Origin: Mastigamoeba balamuthi
Lineage: Eukaryota; Evosea; Mastigamoebida; Mastigamoebidae
Assembly: GCA_902651635.1 (NCBI GenBank)
Contig: CACRSC010000078.1
Coordinates: 34,631 to 98,630, forward strand
Reading direction: 5' to 3'
Length of the DNA: 64,000 bases
The notes below the pieces were generated by a model that saw only the letters and a program-made list of their open reading frames with translations, did not search any database and had not been told where the DNA came from. Shown here one piece after another: positions 43,992 to 56,522 of this stretch (within the stretch, counting starts at the first letter, position 1; each line of letters begins with the position of its first letter). Made by a program: the position numbers and the translations under genes.

Positions 43992-45416
43992 TCAGGCCCA
44001 GCGGCCGACGATGGCCATGGCGGCGGCGCCGATCCAGACGGCGACGTAGATGCCGAGCCTGCCCCAGGCGGACCTCGACGCGAACTCGCGCGAGTTGGTG
44101 ACGTTGGCGGTGAGCAGGTTGACGAGCCCGTCGTAGATGAGCACGCCGCCGCTGACGCCGTCAAAGCACCCCTGCACCAGCAGCGCCGACGTCGAGTTCT
44201 GGTTGTACGTGCGCGACAGCGCGATGCCCAGCGCGATCCCCGCGGGCGTCGTGCACGAGTAGAACAGCACGACGAGCATCGGCTGCACTGCAATTAGACG
44301 AGTGTGATTTGTTTCCGTCAGCGGGAGTCGAACCGCGAACCCAAGCGGGGAGGAGAGATAGATGGCCGAACGGAGTGTCGTGAAGCCGCTGTCGAGGACG
44401 GTGGTGCTCAGCGCGATGCCCTCGAAGAACTGGTGGCCGTCCGTCGCGGGTATCAGCATGTGGATGAACCCTGCAGGGGGGCGCACGGCACAGCCGGCAG
44501 TGAGCCGCGGGTTCCAAGTGCCTCCCGTTCGAGGCACACTGCACTTGCTCCCCGCCGGCCGCGGGGGAAACCGACACAGAGACACCGCGGTTCTTTTCAC
44601 GTTCGCTTTTCTCAGACGAGTGTACGGGACCTCGCGTGCTCGACCACCGCACAAGTGCAGCTGCATCGGGCGAGCACCAGCACCAGTGTCCGTCCGCTTG
44701 TGTTTTCCGACGTAAACCGTTCCAGCAAACCAAAAATCCGAAAGCAAAGACGCAGCAAACACGGCCTTGGGGAGTGCGTGCCGGCATAGAAAGCCCCCGC
44801 TTCCCCCACCTCCAACCCGGTCGTGTGGAAGCGTGCGTGGGAGTGGAAGTGGGAAAAAGTTGTCGTGGGGTGACCACGAGGAAGGTGTGGGCACACGCAA
44901 GGAGCCAACACAGGCGCAGGGGGGAGGGAAGCGCCGCACCCGTGGCGAGGATGACGCCCGTCCCGAAGTTCTTGCCCAGCGCGAACGAGTAGTCCCCGAT
45001 CCTCAGCCTCGGGTGCTTCTTCCCCACGATGGGTATCACCGTCGCCAGGAACGACGTCCCCAGCTATCCGAGACCCGGTGTGGAAGCCAAAGAGAGAGAA
45101 GGAAGAGAGAGAAGCGTGTGAGAGACGGAGAGAAAAAAAAGCAGAGCAGCTTTCGGTCAGTCCGGGTTTCGCGTGCAGACACGGTGCAAAGGGGGGCGCA
45201 CGAGGATGAAGACGGCGCCGACGTGGAGGTAGAGGTCGTAGGGCGTCGGTGGGGGGGTCGTTGCGAGGGGTCGGGCACCGCGGACGAGTTGCCGTCGTCG
45301 CCGTCGCCGTCGTCGGCGGGGGCAGGGGCCACGCGGCGGCGCAGCAGGCGGCTGTCGCACACGGGCAGGAGGCAGGCCACCAGGAGGAGCGCGGCTGCGG
45401 TGCGTCTGGCGTTCAT
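43992..45416 (-). pseudogene. ZIP (SLC39) transporter, copy 2, internally deleted and frameshifted
   Basis: Tandem paralogue of the preceding gene. Exons are 45416-45202, 45063-44940, 44470-44372 and 44287-43992. Exons 2 and last match copy 1 in length exactly (124 and 296 nt). Two lesions are seen. First, exon 1 is 215 nt and changes frame at a run of seven Gs (45251-45257): an extra base would restore phase and the PYDLYLHVGAVFIL segment. Second, exon 3 fuses GFIHMLIPATDG directly to HQFFEGIALS, deleting TM3, the whole His-rich loop and TM4 with its HSVIIGL metal-site motif, cleanly in frame. Intron 2 is long (~470 nt). Even if the homopolymer is a sequencing error, the deletion should abolish the normal eight-helix topology. 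Confidence 0.8.
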
Positions 45417-45877
45417 CGTCGTCCGGAGTGCCCCCTGTGGTCCCACACGGTCTGTTTTGGGCTGAGATACTCCTGTTGATTCCCCTTGATATCTCCAGAT
45501 TTGTGGGTATCTGCAAACCCTATTGGCGTGCTGCGCGGGACGGGCGCCTTTTTGATGAGACATCCCTATGCGTTACCAGCAGATCATGTTATGGACCGCG
45601 CGACTTTGAATTGGCATATCTAGATTCATAGGGTAGATTTTTCGCGGGTTTGTTACTATTTTTTGATTTCAGCGAGGGAAGCCCCCAAACCGCGGGCCGT
45701 TGTGTGCGTACGCTCCGCCAACCCAGGGTACCACGCGATGGCGTCCAAAAAGCTCGAGCCCTGGTGCGCCCTCCCCTCCCCTCTCGTCCCTCCCGCGCCG
45801 ATCGGGAGCCTCGGGGAGCTGACGCACAGCAACGCTGCCCCGCGCACAGCGCCGTGCCCCAGACGCCCGACCCCAGA
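45417..45877. other. Divergent intergenic region
   Basis: Between ZIP copy 2 and the kinesin. An ATG at 45738 opens a short frame (MASKKLEPW) that could be an alternative first exon of the kinesin but does not splice cleanly into it. Nothing else recognised. Confidence 0.4.
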
Positions 45878-48800
45878 ATGACCATGGCCGAGTCCAAGCG
45901 CGAGCCCATCCGCGTGCGCACGCCCTTTCTGTGCCGCGCGATCTTTGGCTTTTGTGTTTTTTGTTTTTTGCGTTTATCGTGTCGCGCGAGCGTTTTGGCG
46001 CCCTTTTTTTCCAAATCAATTCTGCTATTCACAATCTTGTGTGGCCCGTTCGCCCGATTTTCCCGATCGATCCCCGCAGGTCGCCGTGCGCATCCGCCCG
46101 CTCAGCGCCAAGGAGAAGGCCGACAACGAGTACGACTACCTCAGCGTCGAGAACGAGACCACCGTCTGCGCCCGGCAGAGGGTCCGCTTGCCCCCCTCGG
46201 GCGGCATCGTCGCCCTGACCGCCCCTTCTCTGCGCGCAGGTCCCGGGGCAGACGAGGTACGACACCCGCAAGTTCATGTTCTCGTCCGTGCTGGGCCCCG
46301 AGGTCGGGCAGTCGGAGCTGTTCACGCGCACTGTGTCGCCGATGATCCTCGAGTGGGCCAAAGGGTTCCCCACGCTGATCTTTGCCTACGGCATCACAAA
46401 GTCGGGCAAGACCTTCACGATCAACGGGCCCATCAACGATCCCGGCATCGTCCCGCGCACCATCGACACGGTCTTCCGCGCCCTCGACAAGGCCAGGAAC
46501 ACCGAGCAGCTGGCCTCGGTGGCCAACACCCTCGCGCTGGCCGTCGCCGCCGAGGCGCGCACTCCGGTCCGCCCGGCGGCCAAGAGGACCGCCGTCATCG
46601 TGGAGGACGACGACATTGTCGACGTCGACGTGGTCGAGGAGGAGAGCCTGACGTCGGACCTCGACCTGAGCCCCACGTCGTCCGAAGTGGAGGTCTCCAC
46701 CGTCTCGAGCCTGCCGCAGGCGCAGGCCGCGGCCGTCATGAACGAGCAGGCAGTCGTCGAGAAGTTCGCGTCGCTGCTCGACGTGCAGAACTTCGACTAC
46801 GCGGTGGCCCTATCCTACGTCGAGGTGTACCTCGAGGACGTCATCGACCTGCTCGAGGACTCGGACAGCAAGAAGGGCAAGGACATCCAAGTGCGAGCCA
46901 CACAGAACGGCGCCCCAACCCTCACTCTGACCACCGGGGGCAAACCTTGCAGACAGATGCCCGCGGCAAGATCAACATCAGGGGGCTGAAGGAGTTCGTC
47001 GTGGCCACCTCCGATGTGCGCTGGCTCACTGCCATGCTGACTGACTGACTGACTGACTGCCTGCCTCTGTGTGCTCAGGAGGCGCACAGGATGATCAAGA
47101 TGGGGGAGAACAGGAGGAAGACTGGCGAGACGCTCTCGAACGAGCGGTCGTCTCGCAGCCACGCGATCCTGACGTTCAAGCTCATCAAGTACCCCAAGGG
47201 CGAGCGCTTTGATCTGGCGGACGACTCGACGTACCACTCGGCAGCGCTGACGGTCGTCGACCTCGCGGGCGCCGAGCGCCAGGAGAAGTCTGGGGCCACG
47301 TGAGTGACTGAGTCAACGCAGGCATTTCGCGGAATTCTTACGCCGGGCGGTGTGACAGCGGGCAGAAGCTCAAGGAGGCCTCTGGCATCAACAACTCGCT
47401 CTCGACGTTCCGCAGGTGCATCGAGGTGCTGCGCAAGAACCAGAACGAGCGCCAGAACAGCCCTGTCCCGTTCCGCGACTCGAAGCTCACGCGGCTTTTC
47501 CAGGAGTTCTTCGCGTCCAACGGAGAGGCCGTACGCCACCCTCCGCGGAAGTTAGCTTTTGATGACGTGTCGATCCGAAATCCGAAATCCTCTTTATCCC
47601 CCCCCGTCTCGTTCTCTAACGCGTTGCCGCCAACGCAGCTCATGATCGCCAACGTGCACCCCGCGAGCCGCGAGATGCAGGAGACGGTGGCCGCGCTGCA
47701 GTTCTGCTCCGAGGCGCGCGAGATCAGCACGGTGGCGCGCATCGACAACAAGCGCATCGTGCCCAAGCCCAAGCCCGCGGCCACGCCCGCCGCCGCCGCT
47801 CCGCCGTCGCTGTCGCCCGAGCCGCCGCAGATGGACGAGGAGTACGCCGACGCCACCAAGGAGGACCTGCTGCGCGCGATCCAGCAGCTGCAGCTCAAGG
47901 TCCACTGCGTGGGCTCGGCGCTGGTCGCCGACAGCACGCCGCTCGTGCGCGCGGCCGAGCACAACGCGCTGCAGCTCGCGCGCTCGCAGGTCGAGGCCGA
48001 GCGCCGCAAGTACAACACCGTCGTCGCGCTGCTGCTCCAGCACGTCGCCGCGGCCTCGTCGACGGCGGCGGCGGCAGCGGGCGCGGGCGCGGGGGCGGCA
48101 GAGGTGGCGCGCGCGAGGGAGAGGCTGCGCGAGGCCGAGCGCAGGTACGACGAGGTCCGCGCGAGGGTCGGCGACATGCAGGTCGAGCTGCTCCAGACCA
48201 AGCAGGCGCTCTCCGAGTCGGACAGCCAGAACACCCGCCTCATCGCCGAGGTCAGCGCCCCACACCCCCCCCTCTCTCTGCCTGCGTTGAGTCATAACGC
48301 GCCATGGGTTGCCTGCGCAGAACAAGAAACTGCTCTCCGAGGTCAACCTGCGCGCGATGGACGTCAACAGGCACTGGGAGGGCAAGGCGGACGAGATACG
48401 CGTGCAGGCCGTGCGTGTCCACCTCCCCCCCTGGCCTCCCGGGGGCTCACACTGGGGGAGACCCCCCCCCCTGCGCAGGAGGCGAACGTGCGGATGGAGA
48501 TGCAGAGCCTGCGCTCGCAGATGGACCGCGAGAAGGGCGAGCACAGGGCCGAGCGCGCCAACCTGATCGCGCGCATCCACGGGCTCGAGCGCGAGCTGGC
48601 CTCTGCGCGCGACGGGGCCAAGGAGGAGGTCGAGACGATGCGCTGCGCGGCGCTGCCCGTGCCGTCGCCGCTGCCGTCGATGCCGAGCCGCCAGCCCTCG
48701 CTGGACATCCGCCCCTTTGCCGACTGCGGCACGCCGGGCGCCCTCTGCGCCGTCAGCAGCGCCAGCATGTGCGCCGTCGAGCAGCAGGGCGAGGGCTCGG

Positions 48801-51800
48801 CGCTGGAGACGCCCATGGCGGGGCGCAGGGCCTCGTCGCGCTCCGAGTACGTTGTGTCGCCGCGCCCGGGGCGCTCGCNCCTTCACGATCAACGGGCCCA
48901 TCAACGATCCCGGCATCGTCCCGCGCACCATCGACACGGTCTTCCGCGCCCTCGACAAGGCCAGGAACACCGAGCAGCTGGCCTCGGTGGCCAACCCCCT
49001 CGCGCTGGCCGTCGCCGCCGAGGCGCGCACTCCGGTCCGCCCGGCGGCCAAGAGGACCGCCGTCATCGTGGAGGACGACGACATTGTCGACGTCGACGTG
49101 GTCGAGGAGGAGAGCCTGACGTCGGACCTCGACCTGAGCCCCACGTCGTCCGAAGTGGAGGTCTCCACCGTCTCGAGCCTGCCGCAGGCGCAGGCCGCGG
49201 CCGTCATGAACGAGCAGGCAGTCGTCGAGAAGTTCGCGTCGCTGCTCGACGTGCAGAACTTCGACTACGCGGTGGCCCTATCCTACGTCGAGGTGTACCT
49301 CGAGGACGTCATCGACCTGCTCGAGGACTCGGACAGCAAGAAGGGCAAGGACATCCAAGTGCGAGCCACACAGAACGGCGCCCCAACCCTCACTCTGACC
49401 ACCGGGGGCAAACCTTGCAGACAGATGCCCGCGGCAAGATCAACATCAGGGGGCTGAAGGAGTTCGTCGTGGCCACCTCCGATGTGCGCTGGCTCACTGC
49501 CATGCTGACTGACTGACTGACTGACTGCCTGCCTCTGTGTGCTCAGGAGGCGCACAGGATGATCAAGATGGGGGAGAACAGGAGGAAGACTGGCGAGACG
49601 CTCTCGAACGAGCGGTCGTCTCGCAGCCACGCGATCCTGACGTTCAAGCTCATCAAGTACCCCAAGGGCGAGCGCTTTGATCTGGCGGACGACTCGACGT
49701 ACCACTCGGCAGCGCTGACGGTCGTCGACCTCGCGGGCGCCGAGCGCCAGGAGAAGTCTGGGGCCACGTGAGTGACTGAGTCAACGCAGGCATTTCGCGG
49801 AATTCTTACGCCGGGCGGTGTGACAGCGGGCAGAAGCTCAAGGAGGCCTCTGGCATCAACAACTCGCTCTCGACGTTCCGCAGGTGCATCGAGGTGCTGC
49901 GCAAGAACCAGAACGAGCGCCAGAACAGCCCTGTCCCGTTCCGCGACTCGAAGCTCACGCGGCTTTTCCAGGAGTTCTTCGCGTCCAACGGAGAGGCCGT
50001 ACGCCACCCTCCGCGGAAGTTAGCTTTTGATGACGTGTCGATCCGAAATCCGAAATCCTCTTTATCCCCCCCCGTCTCGTTCTCTAACGCGTTGCCGCCA
50101 ACGCAGCTCATGATCGCCAACGTGCACCCCGCGAGCCGCGAGATGCAGGAGACGGTGGCCGCGCTGCAGTTCTGCTCCGAGGCGCGCGAGATCAGCACGG
50201 TGGCGCGCATCGACAACAAGCGCATCGTGCCCAAGCCCAAGCCCGCGGCCACGCCCGCCGCCGCCGCTCCGCCGTCGCTGTCGCCCGAGCCGCCGCAGAT
50301 GGACGAGGAGTACGCCGACGCCACCAAGGAGGACCTGCTGCGCGCGATCCAGCAGCTGCAGCTCAAGGTCCACTGCGTGGGCTCGGCGCTGGTCGCCGAC
50401 AGCACGCCGCTCGTGCGCGCGGCCGAGCACAACGCGCTGCAGCTCGCGCGCTCGCAGGTCGAGGCCGAGCGCCGCAAGTACAACACCGTCGTCGCGCTGC
50501 TGCTCCAGCACGTCGCCGCGGCCTCGTCGACGGCGGCGGCGGCAGCGGGCGCGGGCGCGGGGGCGGCAGAGGTGGCGCGCGCGAGGGAGAGGCTGCGCGA
50601 GGCCGAGCGCAGGTACGACGAGGTCCGCGCGAGGGTCGGCGACATGCAGGTCGAGCTGCTCCAGACCAAGCAGGCGCTCTCCGAGTCGGACAGCCAGAAC
50701 ACCCGCCTCATCGCCGAGGTCAGCGCCCCACACCCCCCCCTCTCTCTGCCTGCGTTGAGTCATAACGCGCCATGGGTTGCCTGCGCAGAACAAGAAACTG
50801 CTCTCCGAGGTCAACCTGCGCGCGATGGACGTCAACAGGCACTGGGAGGGCAAGGCGGACGAGATACGCGTGCAGGCCGTGCGTGTCCACCTCCCCCCCT
50901 GGCCTCCCGGGGGCTCACACTGGGGGAGACCCCCCCCCCTGCGCAGGAGGCGAACGTGCGGATGGAGATGCAGAGCCTGCGCTCGCAGATGGACCGCGAG
51001 AAGGGCGAGCACAGGGCCGAGCGCGCCAACCTGATCGCGCGCATCCACGGGCTCGAGCGCGAGCTGGCCTCTGCGCGCGACGGGGCCAAGGAGGAGGTCG
51101 AGACGATGCGCTGCGCGGCGCTGCCCGTGCCGTCGCCGCTGCCGTCGATGCCGAGCCGCCAGCCCTCGCTGGACATCCGCCCCTTTGCCGACTGCGGCAC
51201 GCCGGGCGCCCTCTGCGCCGTCAGCAGCGCCAGCATGTGCGCCGTCGAGCAGCAGGGCGAGGGCTCGGCGCTGGAGACGCCCATGGCGGGGCGCAGGGCC
51301 TCGTCGCGCTCCGAGTACGTTGTGTCGCCGCGCCCGGGGCGCTCGCCCCCCGTGTCGCCCATACACCCGCGCCCCCTCGAGCCCGCCTTCGCCGTCGAGG
51401 AGGTCGTCTTTGCCGCCGCCTCGCAGAAGAAGCGTCAGCCCGCCCGCAGGCACGGCAAGCGCCCCTCTGGCGACGGCGACAACGGCGGGGAGCAGCAGCA
51501 GCAGCAGCAGCAGCTGGACGGCTCTGCCGACGACGGGGACGACGACGAGCAGCAGGAGGAGGCGGCCAAGCCCAAGGGCAAGAAGAAGAGGGCTGCCGCG
51601 CAGAAGAAGCGCGCGGGGAAGGCGGCGGCGGGGGCGGCGCAGTCGTCAGAGTCCGAGTCGGAGGGGGAGGGCAAGAAGCAGCAGCACAAGGCGGCGGCAG
51701 GCGGCAGAGCGAAGAAGGGCGCCAAGCGGGCTGCCAAGAAGCGCTCGTCGTCGGAGATGTCCGCCGAGGACGAGCAGCAGCAGGCGCCCAAGGAGGCCGA

Positions 51801-52057
51801 GCAGCAGCAACAGCAGCAACAGCAGCAGCCGGAGAAGAAGGCCAAGAGGGTGCGTGTGCCTCTGCTCATTTGTTTTGAAATTCGGGACGGCAAGGGCGTA
51901 GCCGCTGCCTCTCGGCCCCTCCGGTTTCGCAGCGTATTCCGGACGGGGTGGACGCGTTGGCGGTATTTATGCTGACTGGCGGTGGCGTGCGCAGCAAAAG
52001 AGGGAGGCTGTGTCGCTGTGGACGCCGATCGCCGCGCGCCTGCGCTCGCGCAAGTAG
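45878..52057 (+). CDS. Kinesin-6 family motor protein (apparently duplicated internally by an assembly join)
   Basis: Microtubule motor resembling KIF20/KIF23, kinesins of the spindle midzone and cytokinesis. Motor blocks: VAVRIRPLS, P-loop FAYGITKSGKTFTINGP, a long acidic insert (RTAVIVEDDDIVDVDVVEEE), switch I ERSSRSHAILTF, switch II VVDLAGAERQEKSGAT, then GINNSLSTFRRCIEVL and PVPFRDSKLTRLFQEFF. A coiled coil follows, then a basic poly-Gln/poly-Lys tail ending REAVSLWTPIARRLRSRK (stop 52055-52057). Introns include GTGCG and GAG|GTCAGC donors; two hold the TGACTCAACGCAGGCA element. The stretch 46412-48878 recurs at 48880-51346, separated by one N at 48879. The true gene is most likely 45878 to 48878 followed by 51347-52057. 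Confidence 0.87.
46412..51346 (+). repeat. 2,467-bp direct repeat across an N (likely unmerged contig overlap)
   Basis: 46412-48878 and 48880-51346 are collinear and essentially identical, introns included; I saw one mismatch (46528 A versus 48996 C). The boundary is a single N, and the second copy starts mid-codon in the P-loop exon without the upstream exons. This is what two overlapping contigs look like when joined end to end. Confidence 0.85.
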
Positions 52058-53120
52058 AGGGGCCGGCGAAGCAAGGAAGAAAGAGGACTTTGCCGCCCCA
52101 CGTTTTGTTTTACGGGCATTTTTATGCACAAAATGGTTCAAAGACAACACCACACCAACAGGCAGCCACCACCCCCACGCACGCACGCAGGGATCCCCCC
52201 CTCGCAAGCCCCACCACCTGACGGTAGTACAGACACGATCTGGCACAACAAAGCACGCCTTGTCATCTATAAATACGCTTTCCCCGAGAGCCCACAAGTT
52301 CACGGAACATCAAGCCGCCTGCCGCTTCATTTCGCAAATCCCAGAGGGCCGCCGCCGCCGTTGGCCCCGTGGCCGCGTCCCCGCCAGGCCATGCCGGGCG
52401 CCGTGCCCCCGTGCGTGCCAGCGACGCGGCGCGGGCCTGGGCGTGGGGCCGAGCGAGGAAAAGGCGCTGGGGGTGCGCAGGAAGCGAATAGTATAAGTAA
52501 GGTGCACAGGCCGGTACGCAGACCAGCACTTTCTCTGTGTGACGTAGGCACCCCTCCTCCTGCTCCCTGGGCTGCTCCCGTGGCGCGCGCATACTGCTCG
52601 GGGGGCCCGCACACGCAAGCAGGGGCGCGGGGCCGTGCGGGGGCTGTGCGGGGCTGCCGGGGCATGGCGGCGCGTTTGTTTGTCTTGGTTTGGTTTGCTC
52701 TGGGGTTTTATTTTCTTTTTTTCCCACCTCTGCTGCGGCTTGCGGACCAGCCGAATGCCAACACGGCCACCAAAGGCAGGAAGCAGGCAGACTTCGACCC
52801 CAGCTTGGGCAAGGGCAGAACCTGGGGGACGTGGCAGCGGCGACGACGTCGCGGAGGTGGAGGGGTGGACGGGGTAAGCGTGGCCAGACAGGGGGGTGTT
52901 TGCCACCGCCTGCGTCTCAGAGGGCCAATAGGCAGTGGTAGGAAGTGCTAGGAAAAACATACCAACGGTTCCAAAGCTATGCTTCTTTCTTCGACTCAGT
53001 GCAACTTATGTGCCGTGACGCCAGGGGGCCGGGGGCGGATCCCTCCTTGCTTCTGCCCGCCCTCACCAGCCAAAAGTTAAATATACTGGAGGGGACCACA
53101 CGCACACCCAAAAACCCGGG
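52058..53120. other. Intergenic region, about 1 kb
   Basis: Between the kinesin and the PqiA-domain gene. Open frames on both strands here lack family motifs and look like high-GC chance ORFs. A TTAAATATACT TATA-like block at ~53076 lies 45 bp before the next ATG. Confidence 0.4.
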
Positions 53121-56100
53121 ATGGCAACGCACAGCAGTGGTGGCCTCGGGGCCGGGAGGGTGTCTGCGCCTTACATTTGCCTGCTACTGGCCGTCGCAGC
53201 CCTCGTGCAGCCCGCGTACTCGCTAAGAACCCTGACGATGCGCGATGTCATCGCCCTGTGGAAGAGCAGCCTCCCCGACACCGAGGTCGCCCCGCCCAGC
53301 GGCGCCGTCGTCTCGTTCTCGAACATCGTCTGCACGGGCCTCGAGGTCGCCAACGTCCAGCACTCGCGCCTCCCGTCGGACCGCTCGCTGCCGCGCCTCA
53401 GCGTGTCGCTCATCGCGACGCTCGACTGCTCGATGGCCTGGAAGCACAGGGCGAGCTCCGGATCCCCCAACGCCACCGAGGGCAACGTCACCGCCACTCT
53501 GGTCGCCGCGCCCGTCTCGGCCACGGCCTCGGTCTACGCGACCGGCGGCCTCCCCGGCGGCGCCAAGCTCGACGCCTGCACGTGCGGGAGCGGGGGCGAT
53601 GTGAACATCACGGGGGGCGAGACCAGCGAGGCCGGGGCCGAGGACGACATCGAGGTCGCGCTGGGGCAGAGCATGTGCCAGACGTTCCTCTGCGGGTACG
53701 CCAGGGACCTCGTCGAGAGCGAGGAGTCGGGGCCCACGGCCTCGTTCATGCTCCTCTCGGACCTGATCCGGGCGCAGCCCCCGGCGGCGCCCACCAACGA
53801 GACGCTGCCCCCCGTGTCCAACGACTCGGTCTCGTGGGCGTCCAACGGGTTCATCCGGGCTGCTGAGTACCTCGTCAACGACGTCGTCGGCGTCGACATC
53901 GTCAACGACGTCATGCTGGCGGTGACCAACATGACCGGGGCGGCCTCGAAGCCACTCGGAGAGGCCATGGGCCAGGCCATCAACGGCGCGCTCAGCTCCA
54001 ACGGCCTCATAGGCCCGTATTTCGTCCACTGGAGCAGCCAGTGGATCGACGTGCGGGGGGCCGCCACGTGGAACGAGCTCAGCGCGATGCATCCCGACAT
54101 GGCCAACGACAACTACACGCTGTTCCACCGCATAGGGCTGGGCAACATATCCATCAACCTCACCTACAACGTCAAGGTGGACCACCCCTCTGGAGATCTG
54201 AAGCAGTGCGTGCGCGTGGGCGTGCACTGGAAGAACGCCTGGGCCGCGGTCCGCACGCGGCTGCTGCTCAACGGCACCTACCTCTCGTCGCTGACGAGCC
54301 CCATGCTGATGCAGCCCGCGTGCCTGCTGAACGCGCTGTTTGATCCGTTCCAATACTCGCCCGTGACCCTGACGAGCGGGTACATGAACGGCACTACGGT
54401 CGGCTCGGACGGGTTCTTCATCACCATCGAGTTCCCGGGCAATGCAGAATTCGAAGCCACCGACCGCGAGCTGGCGCCCATTGTTGACGCGGTCTCTGCG
54501 GCGTTCACAGACGCCTACTACAGTTCAAGCGCGCTGCTCGCCAGCGCCACGTTTCTGCCGAACCTGCTGAACCACTACAACGGCCTCATCCCATTGGGCG
54601 TGGGGTTGCTTCCGGGCATTCTCAACATCAGCGGCAACTGCACGTACATGCCAGAGACGGACACCCCCGGAGCGATCGACAAGACAGCCACCATCGCCGT
54701 GTTCCTCACGCTGGGCGGGTACTGCGTGATCCACTGCCTCGGCATGGCGCTCTACGGCATGTGGCAGCGGCGCCGTCTGGCCGAGGCCACCAAGGACTCG
54801 GAGGTCTCGCTCTCCACGATGACGACCGTCGCCAGCCCGCCCCCGTGCGCCTCGGACAAGGGAGCCGACCGGCCCAACTGCAACGGCAGCTCGTCGAGCT
54901 CCAACGGGTCGCCGGACCTCAAGCGCATCGACTCGAACGACGGCCGCGTGAAGGAGGCCAGGGACGAGCTCGTCTGGTACCAGCCCTCGCTCATCAACCA
55001 CCCGGACCTCTACCTCTGGGTCCGCTACCTGCTGCCCTTCATCATCCTCATGAACTTCGCCATCTTCGTCAGCAGGTCCGCCCTCGCGTTTCACTTGATT
55101 TCCGATGCTTGCTTTTTTGTATGCAATTCCTCGCACAAAAACTGAGTCAACTTTGGGTTTCAGCAACCGCGCGATCGGAGCGAGTGTGTTCCCGGTGGTG
55201 AAGCTGGGCAACACGTGGAGCCACCACTTCAGCTCGCTGTTCGACTTTGGGCTCGTCAACACCATCCGCGACATGTGGACGGCGCGCGTCTACCCGCTCT
55301 CGATCCTCGTCGCCGTCTTCTCTGGCGGCTGGCCGTACCTCAAGCTCTTCATCATGATCGTCTCGTGGAGCATCCCCCCGGCGCTGCTCTCGGTCAGCAA
55401 GCGCGAGCTCGTGCTGATGTTCCTCGACGCGTTCGGCAAGTGGTCGCTGGTCGACGCGTACGTCATGACGCTCTTCCTCGTGGCCTTCCGCTTCAACTTC
55501 CCGATCCCCGAGCGCGACGGGCAGCCCGAGACGGGCGGCTCGCTCGACATCTTCGTCAGCGCCCGGGCGGGCTTCACGATGTTCCTCATCGCGACGAGGC
55601 TGTCGGCCGTGCTGGGCCACACGATCGTCGCGCTGCACCGCTACGTCGCCCGCATTGCCGTCGCGCGGTCGCACGCCGAGGCCGCCAAGAAGCGCGGCCT
55701 CGACGTCGATGCCATCGAGGGCGAGCAGAAGCGCCTCATCCCGCTGCGCTCGATGGCCTTCGTGCGCGGCACGCGGCTGTGGCAGCTCTGGCAGATCGTC
55801 GTGGCCGTGGCGCTGGTGCTCAGCCTCGCGATGGTCCTCTACGGCGTCATCGTGGAGTCGGTCGAGTTCAAGATCGGCGGCGCCGCGGGCCTCGCGCTCA
55901 AGCTCAGCGGCCAGAGCGACGTCCGCAGGTTCTCGCTCTGCGAGATGGGCCTCAAGGTGCCGCCCAATTGCATTCAGATTAGTGCTGGGGCTCGCGCTCA
56001 CGTGATTCGCGTCCCGCGCAGGTCCCCGACAGCAGCGAGGAGCCGTACAGCTTCACGTCGATCGTCATCGTGCTGGCGTTCATTGTGACGGCCATCCTGG

Positions 56101-56522
56101 TGCCGCTGGCGCACCTGGTGATCCTGCTGGTGCTCTGGCTGCTGCCGCTGCCGGCGCGCAGGCAGCGCCACCTGTTCGTCTCTGCCGAGATCCTCAACGC
56201 CTGGTGCGCCGTCGAGGTCTACGTCGTCTCGATCATCATCGCCATGGCCGAGATCCGCCAGTTCTCGCAGTTCATCCTGGGCGACGGCTGCGACGTCGTC
56301 AACATCTACCTCGAGAAGCTGCTCGACGTGCCGCTCGGGGGCAACGACATCTGCTTCGAGGTGCGCGCACTCATCTTGCCAGGCACGTGGGTGCTGCTAG
56401 CGGCCTGCGTGCTCTACATGACGGCAACTGGCGTCATCATGCGCCGCTGCCATAAGGCCCTGCGCGACCGCGAGGAGCCCGACCTGGACGAGCTCGAGGC
56501 CAGGCTCAAGGGCAGGGCCTGA
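53121..56522 (+). CDS. PqiA-domain multi-pass membrane protein with large glycosylated ectodomain
   Basis: Three exons, 53121-55075, 55164-55956 and 56022-56522, give 1082 residues. After a signal peptide (ICLLLAVAALVQPAYS) comes a ~500-residue ectodomain rich in N-glycosylation sites (NATEGNVT, NISINLT, NGTYLSS), a TM (TIAVFLTLGGYCVIHCLG) and a charged cytosolic loop. The C-terminal half is PqiA-like: FPVVKLGNTWS, YPLSILVAVFSGGWPYLK, then the signature FGKWSLVDAYVMTLFLVAF, and further TMs to 56522. Bacterial PqiA works with MCE-domain PqiB in lipid transport between membranes. In this eukaryote the ectodomain may take the partner role, but that is inference and no MCE domain is seen. A nearly gene-long antisense frame is a composition artefact. 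Confidence 0.75.

Noticed and set aside
44285-44345. B-box-like GTTCGACTCC in the last intron of ZIP copy 2 (and GTTCGATTCC in copy 1), suggesting a tRNA gene
   Set aside because: No A box, no paired acceptor or T stem around it, and it is shared by the two introns simply through gene duplication.
39973-45416. Operon-like clustering of neighbouring genes
   Set aside because: Genes are on alternating strands with unrelated functions and individual introns; dense packing is a general property of this genome.
47035-47065. GACT tetranucleotide run as a CRISPR-like or satellite repeat
   Set aside because: Only a few units inside a kinesin intron with no spacers; a simple microsatellite in a eukaryotic intron.
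48800-51453. Very long antisense open frames opposite the kinesin (537 and 463 codons), and similar ones opposite the PqiA-domain, eEFSec and lysozyme-like genes
   Set aside because: High G/C third positions leave few stops on the opposite strand. The products are low-complexity Arg/Ala/Gly sequences with no domain and cross known introns.
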